64,000 bases of DNA from VMCP01 sp965659745 (GCA_965659745.1 CBFHXF010000003.1:1-64000), one strand, 5' to 3'; counted from the first letter of the stretch, positions 52,218-61,239 are shown. The notes: generated from the letters alone by a model not told the origin. Numbers and translations are program-made.

Positions 52218-53427
52218 TCATTACATCGGGTATCTATCCTTATTTGTATCGGTAGCCTCTCTCTCTTTTGGAACTTATTTCGTCTTAAAAGGATTCAGAA
52301 ATTATCGGTCTCAGATATATTTGGGACTGATTTTGGTTGGATTGTCTATTCGAATGTTCACTCAATCGATTTTTCATTTGAACGTACCTTTTGAGGGTCG
52401 TTACTATTTGATGATCCTAGGGAGTTTTCAATTTGCAATTTTGCCAAGTGTTTACTTACATCTAAAATCCCTGTTGGACGATGACGAACATGACGGTTAC
52501 CTTGTATTAATACATTTTATTCCTTTGTTGTTGGCATTTTTGTCATTAGCGATACCCAATCTTATTTTCGAAGGTGCGCCCAAAGTAATCCATGATTATT
52601 CGAGCACGTTGTGGTCGTTTCCGGGCATTATCTCTATGAGATTATTGCATGTAGCGTTTTTCTTCTTGGGTCTGTTTTATTTATACAAAAATTTCAAACT
52701 ATTGCTTTATGCCTTTTCGAATGGAAAACTCTTGGGAACGCATGGAAAACTAATTGGTCAATGGGCCCTTTTTGTACTTTTTCCTTTAAGTATGCTATTC
52801 ATGCTTTTTTTAGAGAGTTTTGTTTCGATTCTCCTGGGAATTCAGGTAAAGTTAGATTTAGAACCTTCTTTGTTGATAAGGGCTATTTTTATTTCGGGAA
52901 TTCTTTTATTCGTAATTAAAAATGAGGCACTGCAGTTCGGAATGCCTCAGCTACAATTAGATAATGATATAGAAACTAACCCAAAAATTCTAAATGCCAG
53001 AGGGGAAGATTTGGTTTGGATTAAATCTAAGGAACACGAAAATACGGCCTTGGGAGAGAGGGTATTCCAAAATCAGGAAAATATTGACCGTATGATTGAT
53101 AAAGTAGATACCTATGTTCGTCTGAATCATCCTTTTCGGAATCCGAATTTCGGACTCGATGAACTTTCAAGAGCGGTTCGTATTCCTACCCAACATTTAC
53201 GATATGTTTTTAAATATCATAGTAAAATGGGGTTTGTGAATTATCGCAATTACTGCAGAATGGAAGATTTGATTGCGCGCTTACTCAGTGAAGAACATTC
53301 TAATTATACGCTAGAGGCATTGGCCTTGGAGCATGGCTTTGGTTCTCATAGTGTGGTGCTACGCACGTTTAAATTGCATTACAATGCCACACCTACCGAA
53401 GTGATTCAATCCAAACGAGGCGTGTAA
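52210..53427 (+). CDS. AraC-family regulator with N-terminal multi-TM domain
   Basis: 405 aa. The first ~235 residues contain about seven hydrophobic segments (YLSLFVSVASLSFGTYFVL, FIPLLLAFLSLAIPNLIF, MRLLHVAFFFLGLFYLY). The last ~100 residues are an AraC-type double helix-turn-helix (RNPNFGLDELSRAVRIPTQHLRYVF; YTLEALALEHGFGSHSVVLRTFKLHYNATPTEVI). Such membrane-bound AraC proteins are common in Bacteroidota and are thought to respond to envelope signals. Target genes are unknown. Confidence 0.93.
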   Translation: MGSHYIGYLSLFVSVASLSFGTYFVLKGFRNYRSQIYLGLILVGLSIRMFTQSIFHLNVPFEGRYYLMILGSFQFAILPSVYLHLKSLLDDDEHDGYLVLIHFIPLLLAFLSLAIPNLIFEGAPKVIHDYSSTLWSFPGIISMRLLHVAFFFLGLFYLYKNFKLLLYAFSNGKLLGTHGKLIGQWALFVLFPLSMLFMLFLESFVSILLGIQVKLDLEPSLLIRAIFISGILLFVIKNEALQFGMPQLQLDNDIETNPKILNARGEDLVWIKSKEHENTALGERVFQNQENIDRMIDKVDTYVRLNHPFRNPNFGLDELSRAVRIPTQHLRYVFKYHSKMGFVNYRNYCRMEDLIARLLSEEHSNYTLEALALEHGFGSHSVVLRTFKLHYNATPTEVIQSKRGV

Positions 53428-53442
53428 ACCTAATTGAGTCGC

Positions 53443-53658
53443 TTATTGTAGGATACCGCAGGCCCCTGTTAGTATTACTTTTTTGTCTGATTTTTCAGGA
53501 AATTCCATTTCTAAAATCGAAGATTTGAAGGTAGGCTTAGATTCAGTTTTACTGAAAGCACTAGAAATTGCCCAAATACTATACATCGAGATAACAAGCA
53601 TCGAAACCACAATCTTGTATTTTCTTTGAATGAAATAATTAATTTGACTTGTAATCAT
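53443..53658 (-). CDS. Small single-TM protein of unknown function
   Basis: 71 aa with one hydrophobic segment at about 15-35 (KIVVSMLVISMYSIWAISSAF) and a polar tail ending KVILTGACGILQ. It lies between the AraC-type regulator (convergent, 15 bases) and menE. Its start codon is inside an inverted repeat with ACTTGT half sites, which suggests regulation. No similarity recognised, so it may be a real small membrane peptide or a spurious frame. Confidence 0.45.
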   Translation of the reverse strand: MITSQINYFIQRKYKIVVSMLVISMYSIWAISSAFSKTESKPTFKSSILEMEFPEKSDKKVILTGACGILQ

Positions 53659-53679
53659 GTTACAAGTGTAGTCACTTGT
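53647..53679. promoter_or_regulatory. overlapping inverted repeats with ACTTGT half sites (operator candidate)
   Basis: Two inverted repeats share a half site: ACTTGTAA-5-TTACAAGT (53647-53667) and ACAAGTG-4-CACTTGT (53662-53679). They cover the start codon of the small protein gene at 53658. The arrangement of three alternating half sites looks like a regulator-binding site rather than a terminator, since no U-tract follows. Confidence 0.45.
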
Positions 53680-53754
53680 TGAGAGTTACTCGAGTTTAAG
53701 TAAGTATCGACGGATACTTTTATTAAATGAAGGTTTGTGCAAAAAATGACGGCC

Positions 53755-54723
53755 TTATTTGACGGCCATCGCGGCACTCTCAGCGCGCGAAATTTTGCCC
53801 GTAGTGGTATAAACGAGCTTTTCGAGGGTGTATACCTGTCTGGGTTGATAATACCTAGATGAAAATTGCCAATCTTCGGGAATAGGCAAGTCCTTTTTTA
53901 CGAAAAGCACCAATTTTTGTCCTAAAATCGAATCCGATTCCCACCAACAGAAAAATTCGCTCGCCGGCCATTGGGTCTGCGTTAGTATTTCGCGTTCTAC
54001 CGTTTCTAATTGTATCTTGATGCCTCCTGAATTAATGGTAAAGTCGCTTCTGCCGATCCAAACGAAGCGATTTGGCGCTGTAATCTTTACCAAATCGTGG
54101 GTTTGCATCCACTGATTTTCGGTACAGGGATTCTTAACTTGCAGGCCTATTTCGTTCATGAGTAAATCGGTATTGTCTACGGTGCTGTATTCTTTTTGGC
54201 CGAGCACGCGACCCGCAAAATGCGAATAGGTTTCGGTCATGCCGAAGGTGTGCACCCAGTGAATATGCGAAAATTCAAGTAAAAGCCGTTCTTCGGTTTC
54301 CCCCGAAATGGGCGCGCCACCAATGAGGATGCTTTCGAAATTGAGAAGTTTTTTTCTCGATTCGGGGTGGCTCAAAATGCCCTCAATTTGCATGGGGGTG
54401 AGCGACGTAATTTTGGCGCCACCGGTATAGCTGAGTAACGGATTGGCGCTTGGGGCGGTGATATCGATGGGCGATTGCCAAGTTTGGGCGCGGGCCCATT
54501 GCATGAATCCGCCTACTTTATCCAAGGGCAGTGCCAATAATTGGTGTAAACTGCTTGATTGTATGAAGTGTTTGCGTGTTTGTTCGGCACTCCAACGAAT
54601 AAGTACGGGCCATAAGACATGCGGTTTGGGGCTGCCCGTACTGCCGGAGGAGTGGATTTCGAATGGCTCGTTATCGGTCCATTTTGAGGTCCAATCATCG
54701 GGTATGGGCTGCGTTTCAGACAT
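53755..54723 (-). CDS. menE: AMP-dependent acyl-CoA ligase, MenE-like (o-succinylbenzoate-CoA ligase)
   Basis: From the ATG at 54723 the product is 322 aa, short as MenE proteins of Bacteroidota are. It has the AMP-binding P-loop SSGSTGSPKP, the FGMTETYSHFAGR motif, GRSDFTINSGGIKI, and the C-terminal catalytic TTTGKISR. It would activate o-succinylbenzoate with ATP and CoA for menaquinone synthesis; no other men gene is in the window, so the substrate is inferred from size and motif spacing. A longer in-frame start at 54789 would add residues encoded by a decayed repeat and is unlikely. Confidence 0.8.
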   Translation of the reverse strand: MSETQPIPDDWTSKWTDNEPFEIHSSGSTGSPKPHVLWPVLIRWSAEQTRKHFIQSSSLHQLLALPLDKVGGFMQWARAQTWQSPIDITAPSANPLLSYTGGAKITSLTPMQIEGILSHPESRKKLLNFESILIGGAPISGETEERLLLEFSHIHWVHTFGMTETYSHFAGRVLGQKEYSTVDNTDLLMNEIGLQVKNPCTENQWMQTHDLVKITAPNRFVWIGRSDFTINSGGIKIQLETVEREILTQTQWPASEFFCWWESDSILGQKLVLFVKKDLPIPEDWQFSSRYYQPRQVYTLEKLVYTTTGKISRAESAAMAVK

Positions 54724-54906
54724 GGTTTTTAGGTGTTCAAAATTGCAATCGATTCGGGTTTCGTTTATCGATGGGATGCAGGGTTCCAAGCATGGTCTTT
54801 TTGGTTTTCAAAATTGCAATCGATTCGGGTTTTCGTTTATCGCTTGGCTGCGGGGTTCCAAGCATAGTCTTTTAGGAGTTCGAAGAAGCGGTCGATTTCG
54901 GTTTCG
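54721..54906. repeat. decayed ~72-bp tandem repeat derived from the end of the aminotransferase gene
   Basis: Units repeat with a period of 70-72 bases: CAT at 54721, 54791 and 54863, and TTCAAAATTGCAATCGATTCGG at 54736 and 54807 with a diverged version at 54879. The third, gene-borne unit encodes the aminotransferase C-terminus (NETEIDRFFELLKD); the two copies next to menE read NETRIDCNFEHLKT in one frame. The copies therefore are duplicates of the gene's 3' end that now fill the gap to menE. Confidence 0.75.
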
Positions 54907-56135
54907 TTGTTGTAATAATGCGTCGATACCCGCACACAATCGACCTTATTCTCGCCCACATACCGCAAAATTAGTCCATTTTTACGGGCAAAATTCACAA
55001 ATCCTTGATTGGGATCTTTTTGGGTAGTGTGTTCGGGCGTAATTTGGAATCCCAATTGAGCGCCTTGCGAAGACGGGTCTTTCGCATTCAGAATTTTCAC
55101 TTTTCCATGGGTATCTTCTAATGTATTGCGCAGGTACGTATTGAGTTGTTTGATGCGGTTTTCGATGCGAGCGGGTCCTATTTGTTGGTACCAATCGAGG
55201 GCGGCTTTGCAACCGGCGATATGCGGACCTGAGAAGGATCCGTAGGCATATCGACTGGCTTCTAAAATTGGCATATCCATGTGCGGCGGTACCGCACTCA
55301 TATCAAAGGCATTCACGGAATAGGCTGCCACGTGGGTAATCCGGGTTTTATCGATGAGGTCTTTTTTCATGTACATCCAACCGCTGCCAATAGGTCCGAG
55401 CATCCATTTATGGAAACATCCGGCATAATAATCGCAGTCGATATCGCGTAAATTAAATTGTATCATGCCCAAAGGGTGGGCGCCATCGAGCACCGAAATG
55501 AGGCCTTTTTCGCGGGCCAAGGCACAAATTTCTTTCACGGGTAGTACTTGTCCGGTCGTACACGGTATGTGCGGCACGGCAATGACTTTTGTCTTGGGGG
55601 AAATGGACCGCGCAATGAGGCTAAGGCATTCATCTGGGGTGGAACCGATAGGAACGGCGGTAACTCGAATGCCTTCTAATTGGGCACGGCGCATCCAGGC
55701 GGCGCAGCCGCCGATGTGTTCGTGCTGGGTAATGAGTACTTCATCGCCCGACTTAAGAGGAATGCCCCAAGCGATGTGGTTGATGCCTTCACTCACATTT
55801 TTGGTGATGCCTATTTCTTCAGGAAGACAGCCTAATAGCGTTGCCAGTTGGGTTTCAAGTTGCTTGTTATGATGCGGGTAAGCGCCATTTTCGGCTATAT
55901 GGGTAAAGGATTCGGTAATGGCATTTAAAACGGGATAGGGGGTAATTCCCATGGTGCCATTATTAAGGAAATTGATGTTTTGTTTCAAAGGAAAAGCTTG
56001 TCGGATTTTTTCCCAATTTGAAACGTCATAGGTATCCATGGGGTCTCCGGCGTTCTTGGGCTTCCCCCAAGAGGGAGAAACGGCGCTTGCGAGTGCGGCA
56101 CTAAAACCTGTTTTGATGAATTTTTTGCGATCCAT
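54837..56135 (-). CDS. Class V aminotransferase (isopenicillin N epimerase / cysteine desulfurase-like), exported
   Basis: 432 aa. The start MDRKKFIKTGFSAALASAVSPSWG looks like an export signal of the type found on many Bacteroidota secreted enzymes, possibly Tat. The PLP fold is clear: LNNGTMGITPYPV, NVSEGINHIAWGI, VLITQHEHIGGCAAW, VLDGAHPLGM (PLP-binding Asp), and the Schiff-base lysine in GCFHKWMLGPIGSGW. The substrate is unknown. Followed by the decayed repeat and menE. Confidence 0.9.
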   Translation of the reverse strand: MDRKKFIKTGFSAALASAVSPSWGKPKNAGDPMDTYDVSNWEKIRQAFPLKQNINFLNNGTMGITPYPVLNAITESFTHIAENGAYPHHNKQLETQLATLLGCLPEEIGITKNVSEGINHIAWGIPLKSGDEVLITQHEHIGGCAAWMRRAQLEGIRVTAVPIGSTPDECLSLIARSISPKTKVIAVPHIPCTTGQVLPVKEICALAREKGLISVLDGAHPLGMIQFNLRDIDCDYYAGCFHKWMLGPIGSGWMYMKKDLIDKTRITHVAAYSVNAFDMSAVPPHMDMPILEASRYAYGSFSGPHIAGCKAALDWYQQIGPARIENRIKQLNTYLRNTLEDTHGKVKILNAKDPSSQGAQLGFQITPEHTTQKDPNQGFVNFARKNGLILRYVGENKVDCVRVSTHYYNNETEIDRFFELLKDYAWNPAAKR

Positions 56136-56253
56136 TGCTTTTGCATTTTAGTGAAAATCGTGTTAAATAGGAAATTCAGGGGTGAAATTGAAAGGAATTT
56201 GGGCTAATAAAAAGGTAAAAAGCCCGTTAAATCGGGTTTCTAATATAAATCCT

Positions 56254-56261
56254 TATTTTTG
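56254..56261 (+). promoter_or_regulatory. putative -7 element of anmK
   Basis: TATTTTTG matches TAnnTTTG and lies 25 bases before the ATG at 56286. A short imperfect hairpin (AAGCCCG / CGGGTTT) lies just upstream at 56220-56239. Confidence 0.45.
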
Positions 56262-56285
56262 CGATAGGTCAACTGTAGTAAAAAT

Positions 56286-57368
56286 ATGAATGTATTAGGG
56301 ATTATGAGTGGAACGAGCATGGACGGTATCGACTTGGCGCTGTGTTCGGTAGACCAATCCGGTGATAGCTGGAACGTTGAAATTCTAAAGGCAATAACCT
56401 TGCCGTATAACGAAACGTGGCGGGTGCGATTATCGCAGCTCAAATACCAAAATCCAGAAGTTTACGTCAGAACAGATGTATTTTACGGTCGTTATTTGGG
56501 GGAATTGGCATTGGCATTCCAGAAAGAAACAGGTTTAACTATAGATTTGATCGCATCACACGGACATACGATATTTCACCAGCCCCAGAAGTGGATTACA
56601 GCACAAGTGGGCGATGGAGCTACTTTGTATGGAACTTGTGGAATTCCTACGGTGAGCAACTTTCGCAGAGCGGATGTGGCGGCTGGCGGACAAGGGGCGC
56701 CGTTGGTGACTTTGGGTGATGAATTGTTGTTTTCGGAATACGATGTGTGCTTAAACTTAGGTGGTTTCTGCAATGCGTCGTTGAAAACCGATTCGGGTCG
56801 TTTGTCGTTCGATATAGCACCTTGTAACATTGTTTTGAATCGTTTGGCTCGCGAGCGTAAATTGAAATACGACGAGGGTGGTCAAATAGCAGAAGCGGGT
56901 AATATTATATATCCTTTATTGGAGCAATTGAACGCCATTGCGTATTATCGCAAATCGGCGCCAAAGAGCTTGGGTAGGGAATGGATTAACAAGGAGTTTT
57001 GGCATTTGGTGCGCGATTACGATGAGAGTCCGTTGGAAGACCGAATGAAAACCTTGGTGATGCACATTGCCACTCAAATTGCGGTGGCATTAGAGACGCA
57101 TTCAAATAAGCCTTTAGAGGAGTTGAAGATATTGGTAACGGGCGGTGGGGCTTTTAACGAAACACTGATGGATTATATTAAATCCGAAACAGATGCCCAA
57201 ATTGTGGTGCCTGATACCCAATTAATACAATACAAGGAAGCGATGATTTTTGCCTTGTTGGGTGCAATGCGGGTAAAGAACATAACAAACATATCGGGGA
57301 GTACCACAGGAGCAAGTCGTTCCGTAATTGGAGGTTCCTTAGACGGAGATATTTCGAAGCTATTATAA
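56286..57368 (+). CDS. anmK: Anhydro-N-acetylmuramic acid kinase
   Basis: AnmK opens the 1,6-anhydro ring of anhydroMurNAc from recycled peptidoglycan and phosphorylates it. The 360-aa product starts with the phosphate-binding GIMSGTSMDGIDLALC, then has IASHGHTIFHQP, NFRRADVAAGGQGAPLV, LNLGGFCN, FDIAPCNIVLN and LVTGGGAFNETLMDYI, all typical. It is the first gene of a run with a dehydrogenase (1 base apart) and pepT. Confidence 0.97.
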   Translation: MNVLGIMSGTSMDGIDLALCSVDQSGDSWNVEILKAITLPYNETWRVRLSQLKYQNPEVYVRTDVFYGRYLGELALAFQKETGLTIDLIASHGHTIFHQPQKWITAQVGDGATLYGTCGIPTVSNFRRADVAAGGQGAPLVTLGDELLFSEYDVCLNLGGFCNASLKTDSGRLSFDIAPCNIVLNRLARERKLKYDEGGQIAEAGNIIYPLLEQLNAIAYYRKSAPKSLGREWINKEFWHLVRDYDESPLEDRMKTLVMHIATQIAVALETHSNKPLEELKILVTGGGAFNETLMDYIKSETDAQIVVPDTQLIQYKEAMIFALLGAMRVKNITNISGSTTGASRSVIGGSLDGDISKLL

Positions 57369-57369
57369 C

Positions 57370-58617
57370 GTGAAATTAGAAACTTTAATCGACAAATTCG
57401 AGAACAAACAAGCCCATATTGTTTTCTCGTGGAAAGACAGTGAAACCGAAGCTGAGGGCTGGGTAGTCATTAATTCGTTGCGTAATGGAGCTGCCGGTGG
57501 AGGTACGCGCATGCGCAAAGGATTGAATCAACGTGAGGTAGAGAGTTTGGCCAAAACCATGGAGGTAAAATTCACGATTGCAGGTCCGCCGATCGGCGGG
57601 GCAAAATCGGGTATTAACTTCGATCCTTCCGATCCGCGCAAAAAAGGCGTATTGGAGCGTTGGTATAAAGCGGTAAAGCCTATTTTGAAGCATTATTATG
57701 GAACCGGTGGCGATTTAAATGTCGATGAAATTCATGAGGTAATTCCCATGACGGCGGCTTTAGACGTGTTACATCCTCAAGAGGGCGTTGTAAACGGATA
57801 CCATACGGCGTATACGCCGGAAGAGCGATTGAAGGCGATTTCGCGTTTGCAGCAAGGGGTATTATTGCCGATTGTGGACGAGCGTTTGACCCCGTCATTG
57901 GAGAAAGGATATACCATCGCGGATATGATTACCGGTTGGGGTGTAGCAGAGGCAGTTCGACATTACTACGAAATTTATGGTGGCTTTATGAATAATAAGT
58001 TGGCCATTATACAAGGTTGGGGTAACGTAGCGGCGGCAGCGGCATTTTACCTTACCAAATACGGCGTTCGGATTGGAGGTATCATTGACCGTAATGGTGG
58101 GATTTTGGATCCTAAAGGTTTGGGGCATGATGAAATCGTAGCATTATTTTTAAGCCGCGATGGCAATGCATTGAACGCCCCCAATATGATGTCGTTTGAG
58201 GAAATCAACGAGAAAATTTGGGATTTGCCGGCGGAGATATTCATCCCTGGTGCTGCCAGTCGATTGATAACGGAAGATCAAGTGAAACGCATGGTAAATT
58301 CGGGTATTGAAGTGGTTTCATGTGGAGCCAATGTGCCATTTGCCGATAAAGAAATTTTCATGGGTCCGATTTCGAAGTTAGCCGATTCTCAAATGGCAGT
58401 TATTCCCGATTTTATTGCCAATTGCGGTATGGCTCGGGTTTTTGCGTATTTGATGAGTCAAAATGCAGAACTGACCGATACGGCTATATTCAAAGATGTG
58501 AGTCAAATTATTGCGGGTGCTGTGGCTCGGGTGCATCAATTCAATCCGAAATCTACCGGTATTTCCGCGAAAGCTTTAGAAATGTCATTAACCGATTTAG
58601 TAAGACAATATGAATAA
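57370..58617 (+). CDS. Glu/Leu/Phe/Val-type amino acid dehydrogenase
   Basis: 415 aa with a GTG start one base after the anmK stop. The catalytic region reads IAGPPIGGAKSGINFDPSDP, which carries the family's Gly-Gly-x-Lys active-site motif, and the dinucleotide fold appears at IIQGWGNVAAAAAFYLTKYGVRIGGIIDRNGG. It would oxidatively deaminate an amino acid (or the reverse) with NAD(P); glutamate versus a branched-chain amino acid cannot be decided. Overlaps pepT by 8 bases. Confidence 0.92.
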   Translation: MKLETLIDKFENKQAHIVFSWKDSETEAEGWVVINSLRNGAAGGGTRMRKGLNQREVESLAKTMEVKFTIAGPPIGGAKSGINFDPSDPRKKGVLERWYKAVKPILKHYYGTGGDLNVDEIHEVIPMTAALDVLHPQEGVVNGYHTAYTPEERLKAISRLQQGVLLPIVDERLTPSLEKGYTIADMITGWGVAEAVRHYYEIYGGFMNNKLAIIQGWGNVAAAAAFYLTKYGVRIGGIIDRNGGILDPKGLGHDEIVALFLSRDGNALNAPNMMSFEEINEKIWDLPAEIFIPGAASRLITEDQVKRMVNSGIEVVSCGANVPFADKEIFMGPISKLADSQMAVIPDFIANCGMARVFAYLMSQNAELTDTAIFKDVSQIIAGAVARVHQFNPKSTGISAKALEMSLTDLVRQYE

Positions 58618-59842
58618 ACACATAGCCGATCGCTTTTGCGATTACGCCAAAATAGACACGCAGAGCGATCCAGATAGTACTACTTTTCCAAGCACGGAGA
58701 AGCAGAAAGACCTGAGTCGCGTATTGGTCGCAGAATTATTAGAAATGGGACTTGGGGATGCGCATATGGATGAATACGGGTATGTGTATGCCACTTTGAA
58801 GTCTAATATAGACAAAAAAGTACCTACTATATGTTTTTGCGCACACGTAGATACATCTCCAGATTGCACCGGAGCCAATGTAAAGCCCATTATTCATAAA
58901 AATTATCAGGGTCAGGATTTGGTACTTCCCGACGATCCTAATCAGATAATAAGCACACAGCAACATCCGTATTTAAAGGAGCGCATTGGCGACGATATTA
59001 TAACCGCATCGGGAACTACCTTGTTAGGGGCAGACGATAAGGCGGGAGTGGCCGTTATTATGGATTTCGTACAGTTTATGTGTAATAATCCAAGTTTGCC
59101 ACATGGCGATATACGTATTTTATTTACCCCTGATGAAGAAATTGGAAGGGGAGTAGACTATGTTAATATTGAGAAGCTTGCGGCGGATTACGGTTATACC
59201 CTAGATGCAGGTAAGCGAGGCAGTTATGAAGACGAGACGTTCAGCGCCGATGGGGCAACGGTTAATTTCTATGGTGTTTCTGCCCATCCGGGTTATGCCA
59301 AAGGGAAATTGGTGAATGCGTTGAAGGTAGCGGGAGATTTCTTGAGCCGTTTACCTAAAGGAGAATTCAGTCCAGAAACCACATCCGGTCGTGAAGGGTT
59401 TGTACACCCGGTAACGATGGGAGGGGTGGCGGAGCATGCGTGGGTGAAATTTATTGTGCGTGATTTTGATACGGCAAAATTAGTAGAACACGAAGCTCGA
59501 TTGAAGGCGATTGCCGAGGCTACGGTTGCCGATTATCCTGGAACGCGCCTGGAAATGAGCACCGAGGAACAGTATCGCAATATGAAGGAAGTGGTGGTTT
59601 TAACACCGGCAATTTCGGAGTATGCCATTAAGGCTATTGAAATGGCGGGTATAGAACCGAGATTGAGCAGTGCACGAGGGGGTACCGACGGATCAAGATT
59701 GAGTTTTATGGGCTTGCCATGTCCGAATATCTTTACAGGAGAAATGGCGTTTCACGGGAAGCACGAATATGTAAGCGTTCAGGATATGGAAAAATCACGT
59801 GAAGTGTTGGTGCACTTGGCGGGATTGTGGGCATCGCATTAA
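58610..59842 (+). CDS. pepT: Peptidase T (tripeptide aminopeptidase)
   Basis: The 410-aa M20B metallopeptidase shows the zinc-binding ICFCAHVDTSPD, the bridging GADDKAGVAVI, the catalytic TPDEEIGRGVDYV, and the C-terminal SARGGTDGSRLSFMGLP and FHGKHEYVSVQDME motifs. It releases N-terminal residues from tripeptides in the cytoplasm. The usual VDGG after the catalytic region reads LDAGKRGS here. Last gene of the anmK run, ahead of a strong terminator. Confidence 0.95.
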   Translation: MNKHIADRFCDYAKIDTQSDPDSTTFPSTEKQKDLSRVLVAELLEMGLGDAHMDEYGYVYATLKSNIDKKVPTICFCAHVDTSPDCTGANVKPIIHKNYQGQDLVLPDDPNQIISTQQHPYLKERIGDDIITASGTTLLGADDKAGVAVIMDFVQFMCNNPSLPHGDIRILFTPDEEIGRGVDYVNIEKLAADYGYTLDAGKRGSYEDETFSADGATVNFYGVSAHPGYAKGKLVNALKVAGDFLSRLPKGEFSPETTSGREGFVHPVTMGGVAEHAWVKFIVRDFDTAKLVEHEARLKAIAEATVADYPGTRLEMSTEEQYRNMKEVVVLTPAISEYAIKAIEMAGIEPRLSSARGGTDGSRLSFMGLPCPNIFTGEMAFHGKHEYVSVQDMEKSREVLVHLAGLWASH

Positions 59843-59886
59843 TTGAGGTATTATACTGAGCTTCGGTCAAACAAAGCTTTGATCAA

Positions 59887-59930
59887 ACAAAAAATCCCGC
59901 GAGTTTAGTTAGCTCGCGGGATTTTTGTTT
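59887..59930. terminator. bidirectional terminator between pepT and the desaturase gene
   Basis: A perfect 14-bp stem (AAAAATCCCGCGAG at 59890-59903, CTCGCGGGATTTTT at 59913-59926) has a 9-base loop and A/T tracts on both sides, so it can end transcription from both converging genes. Confidence 0.93.
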
Positions 59931-59948
59931 AAAGTTGTTTATGGTTTT

Positions 59949-61148
59949 TTAAGCCACTTGACCAATCAATTTTAAGTGCATAAAATGCGAGCGAACAGCT
60001 TGGAAAAAGGTGGGAATTTCATTGTACTGAACATTGAAATCTTCACACGTTTTCTTTACGATTTCGTTGATTTTTGGGTAGTGGATATGGCTGATTTTAG
60101 GGAACAAATGGTGTTCTACTTGATAATTCAAACCTCCTAAAGCCCAAGTCAAAAACTTGCTTTTGGTACTGAAATTAGAAGTGGTACGTATTTGATGGGT
60201 AGCCCAATCATCCTGAACGTGAATGGTATCAATGGCGATTTTGGCATTATCGGCTTCTGCTTTGTCTGTAACAAAATGAATGTCTTCAACCACATGTGCC
60301 AATTGAAACACGATAGTAATACAGATACCCGTTACAATGGCCATTAATAGATAACCCAAAATAGCCGTTGTAAAACCGATGAAATAGGCTGGAACTAATA
60401 CAAAAATGCCAAAATAAACCACTTTAGACGCCCAAAATTCTATGTGCTGCATGGTGTTTAACTTGTTTTTGAAAGGACGGTCTACCACCTTGCCACTGAA
60501 ATATTTTTTGAAATCCTGCATGTAAATCCAAGCTAAATAGGCAACGGTATACAATGGCAAGCCATAAATATGTTGGTATTTGTGGAACCACAATTTCTTT
60601 TTAGCGGTATTAACCCGAAGTAGCGGCCATAGGTCGATATCGTCATCGATACCGTCAATANNNNNNNNNNNNNNNNNNNNNNNNNNNNNNNNNNNNNNNN
60701 NNNNNNNNNNNNNNNNNNNNNNNNNNNNNNNNNNNNNNNNNNNNNNNNNNNNNNNNNNNTTCGTAAAGCTATGGTGAACCACGTTGTGTTTCTCTGCCCA
60801 TAAAAAGGCGCTTCCACCCAACAGATTTAGAGATTTCGCCATGATGTTATTCAACCAAGTGTGTTTGGAATAACTGCCGTGAGCCCCATCGTGCATTACG
60901 TTAAATCCAATGCCTGCGAAAGCCAAACCCATGATGCCATAGGCTAAATAGATCCAACTATTCTCTGGGTGTAACATTAATATCATAAGGTAACAGCCTA
61001 TAAGCACGCTGAAAAGGATAATGGTTTTCCAATATAGCTTCCAGTTGCCGGTGGGTTGCAGATTGTTTTCACTGAAATACTCGTTAATTCTATTTCTCAT
61101 TGTTGAGAAGAATTCGCCATTACGGCCTTCAAATCTAATTGATGTCAT
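59949..61148 (-). CDS. Membrane acyl desaturase (fatty acid desaturase family), interrupted by an N gap
   Basis: About 399 aa as drawn, with the three histidine boxes of membrane desaturases: HDGAH (box 1), KHNVVHHSFT just before the gap (box 2), and QVEHHLFP (box 3), plus four or so hydrophobic segments. The sequence after the gap reads IDGIDDDIDLWPLLR, which in relatives follows directly after HHSFTN. It is a front-end type desaturase acting on fatty acyl chains in membrane lipids. Gap removal would give about 366 aa, the normal size. Confidence 0.9.
   Translation of the reverse strand: MTSIRFEGRNGEFFSTMRNRINEYFSENNLQPTGNWKLYWKTIILFSVLIGCYLMILMLHPENSWIYLAYGIMGLAFAGIGFNVMHDGAHGSYSKHTWLNNIMAKSLNLLGGSAFLWAEKHNVVHHSFTXXXXXXXXXXXXXXXXXXXXXXXXXXXXXXXXXXIDGIDDDIDLWPLLRVNTAKKKLWFHKYQHIYGLPLYTVAYLAWIYMQDFKKYFSGKVVDRPFKNKLNTMQHIEFWASKVVYFGIFVLVPAYFIGFTTAILGYLLMAIVTGICITIVFQLAHVVEDIHFVTDKAEADNAKIAIDTIHVQDDWATHQIRTTSNFSTKSKFLTWALGGLNYQVEHHLFPKISHIHYPKINEIVKKTCEDFNVQYNEIPTFFQAVRSHFMHLKLIGQVA
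60661..60759. other. assembly gap (99 N) in the desaturase gene, probably not real sequence loss
   Basis: If the two flanks are joined directly, the minus strand reads ACGAATATTGAC, giving T-N-I-D as in desaturase relatives and keeping the frame. The 99 N therefore appear to be inserted filler. Confidence 0.75.
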
Positions 61149-61161
61149 AAGTAATTATTAA

Positions 61162-61188
61162 CAAATTTACGATAAAACCGTAATGCAA
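61162..61188 (-). promoter_or_regulatory. putative promoter of the desaturase gene
   Basis: On the minus strand TTG (61188-61186) is followed after 16 bases by TAAATTTG (61169-61162), just upstream of the ATG at 61148. A 6-bp inverted repeat CCGTAA / TTACGG (61178-61204) overlaps it and may be a weak dps terminator or a regulator site. Confidence 0.4.
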
Positions 61189-61239
61189 TATAAAAGATTT
61201 ACGGAATAATGCAACAATGGTTTTTTGTTTTGGATTTAT

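Noticed and set aside
53702..53719. Inverted repeat AAGTATC-GACG-GATACTT followed by T's as a terminator
   Set aside because: The stem is short and AT-rich and lies about 275 bases after the nearest plus-strand gene, with a minus-strand gene between; no clear transcript to end.
56220..56239. Hairpin AAGCCCG / CGGGTTT upstream of anmK as a terminator or riboswitch
   Set aside because: The stem is imperfect, no plus-strand U-tract follows, and it lies upstream of the predicted promoter element.
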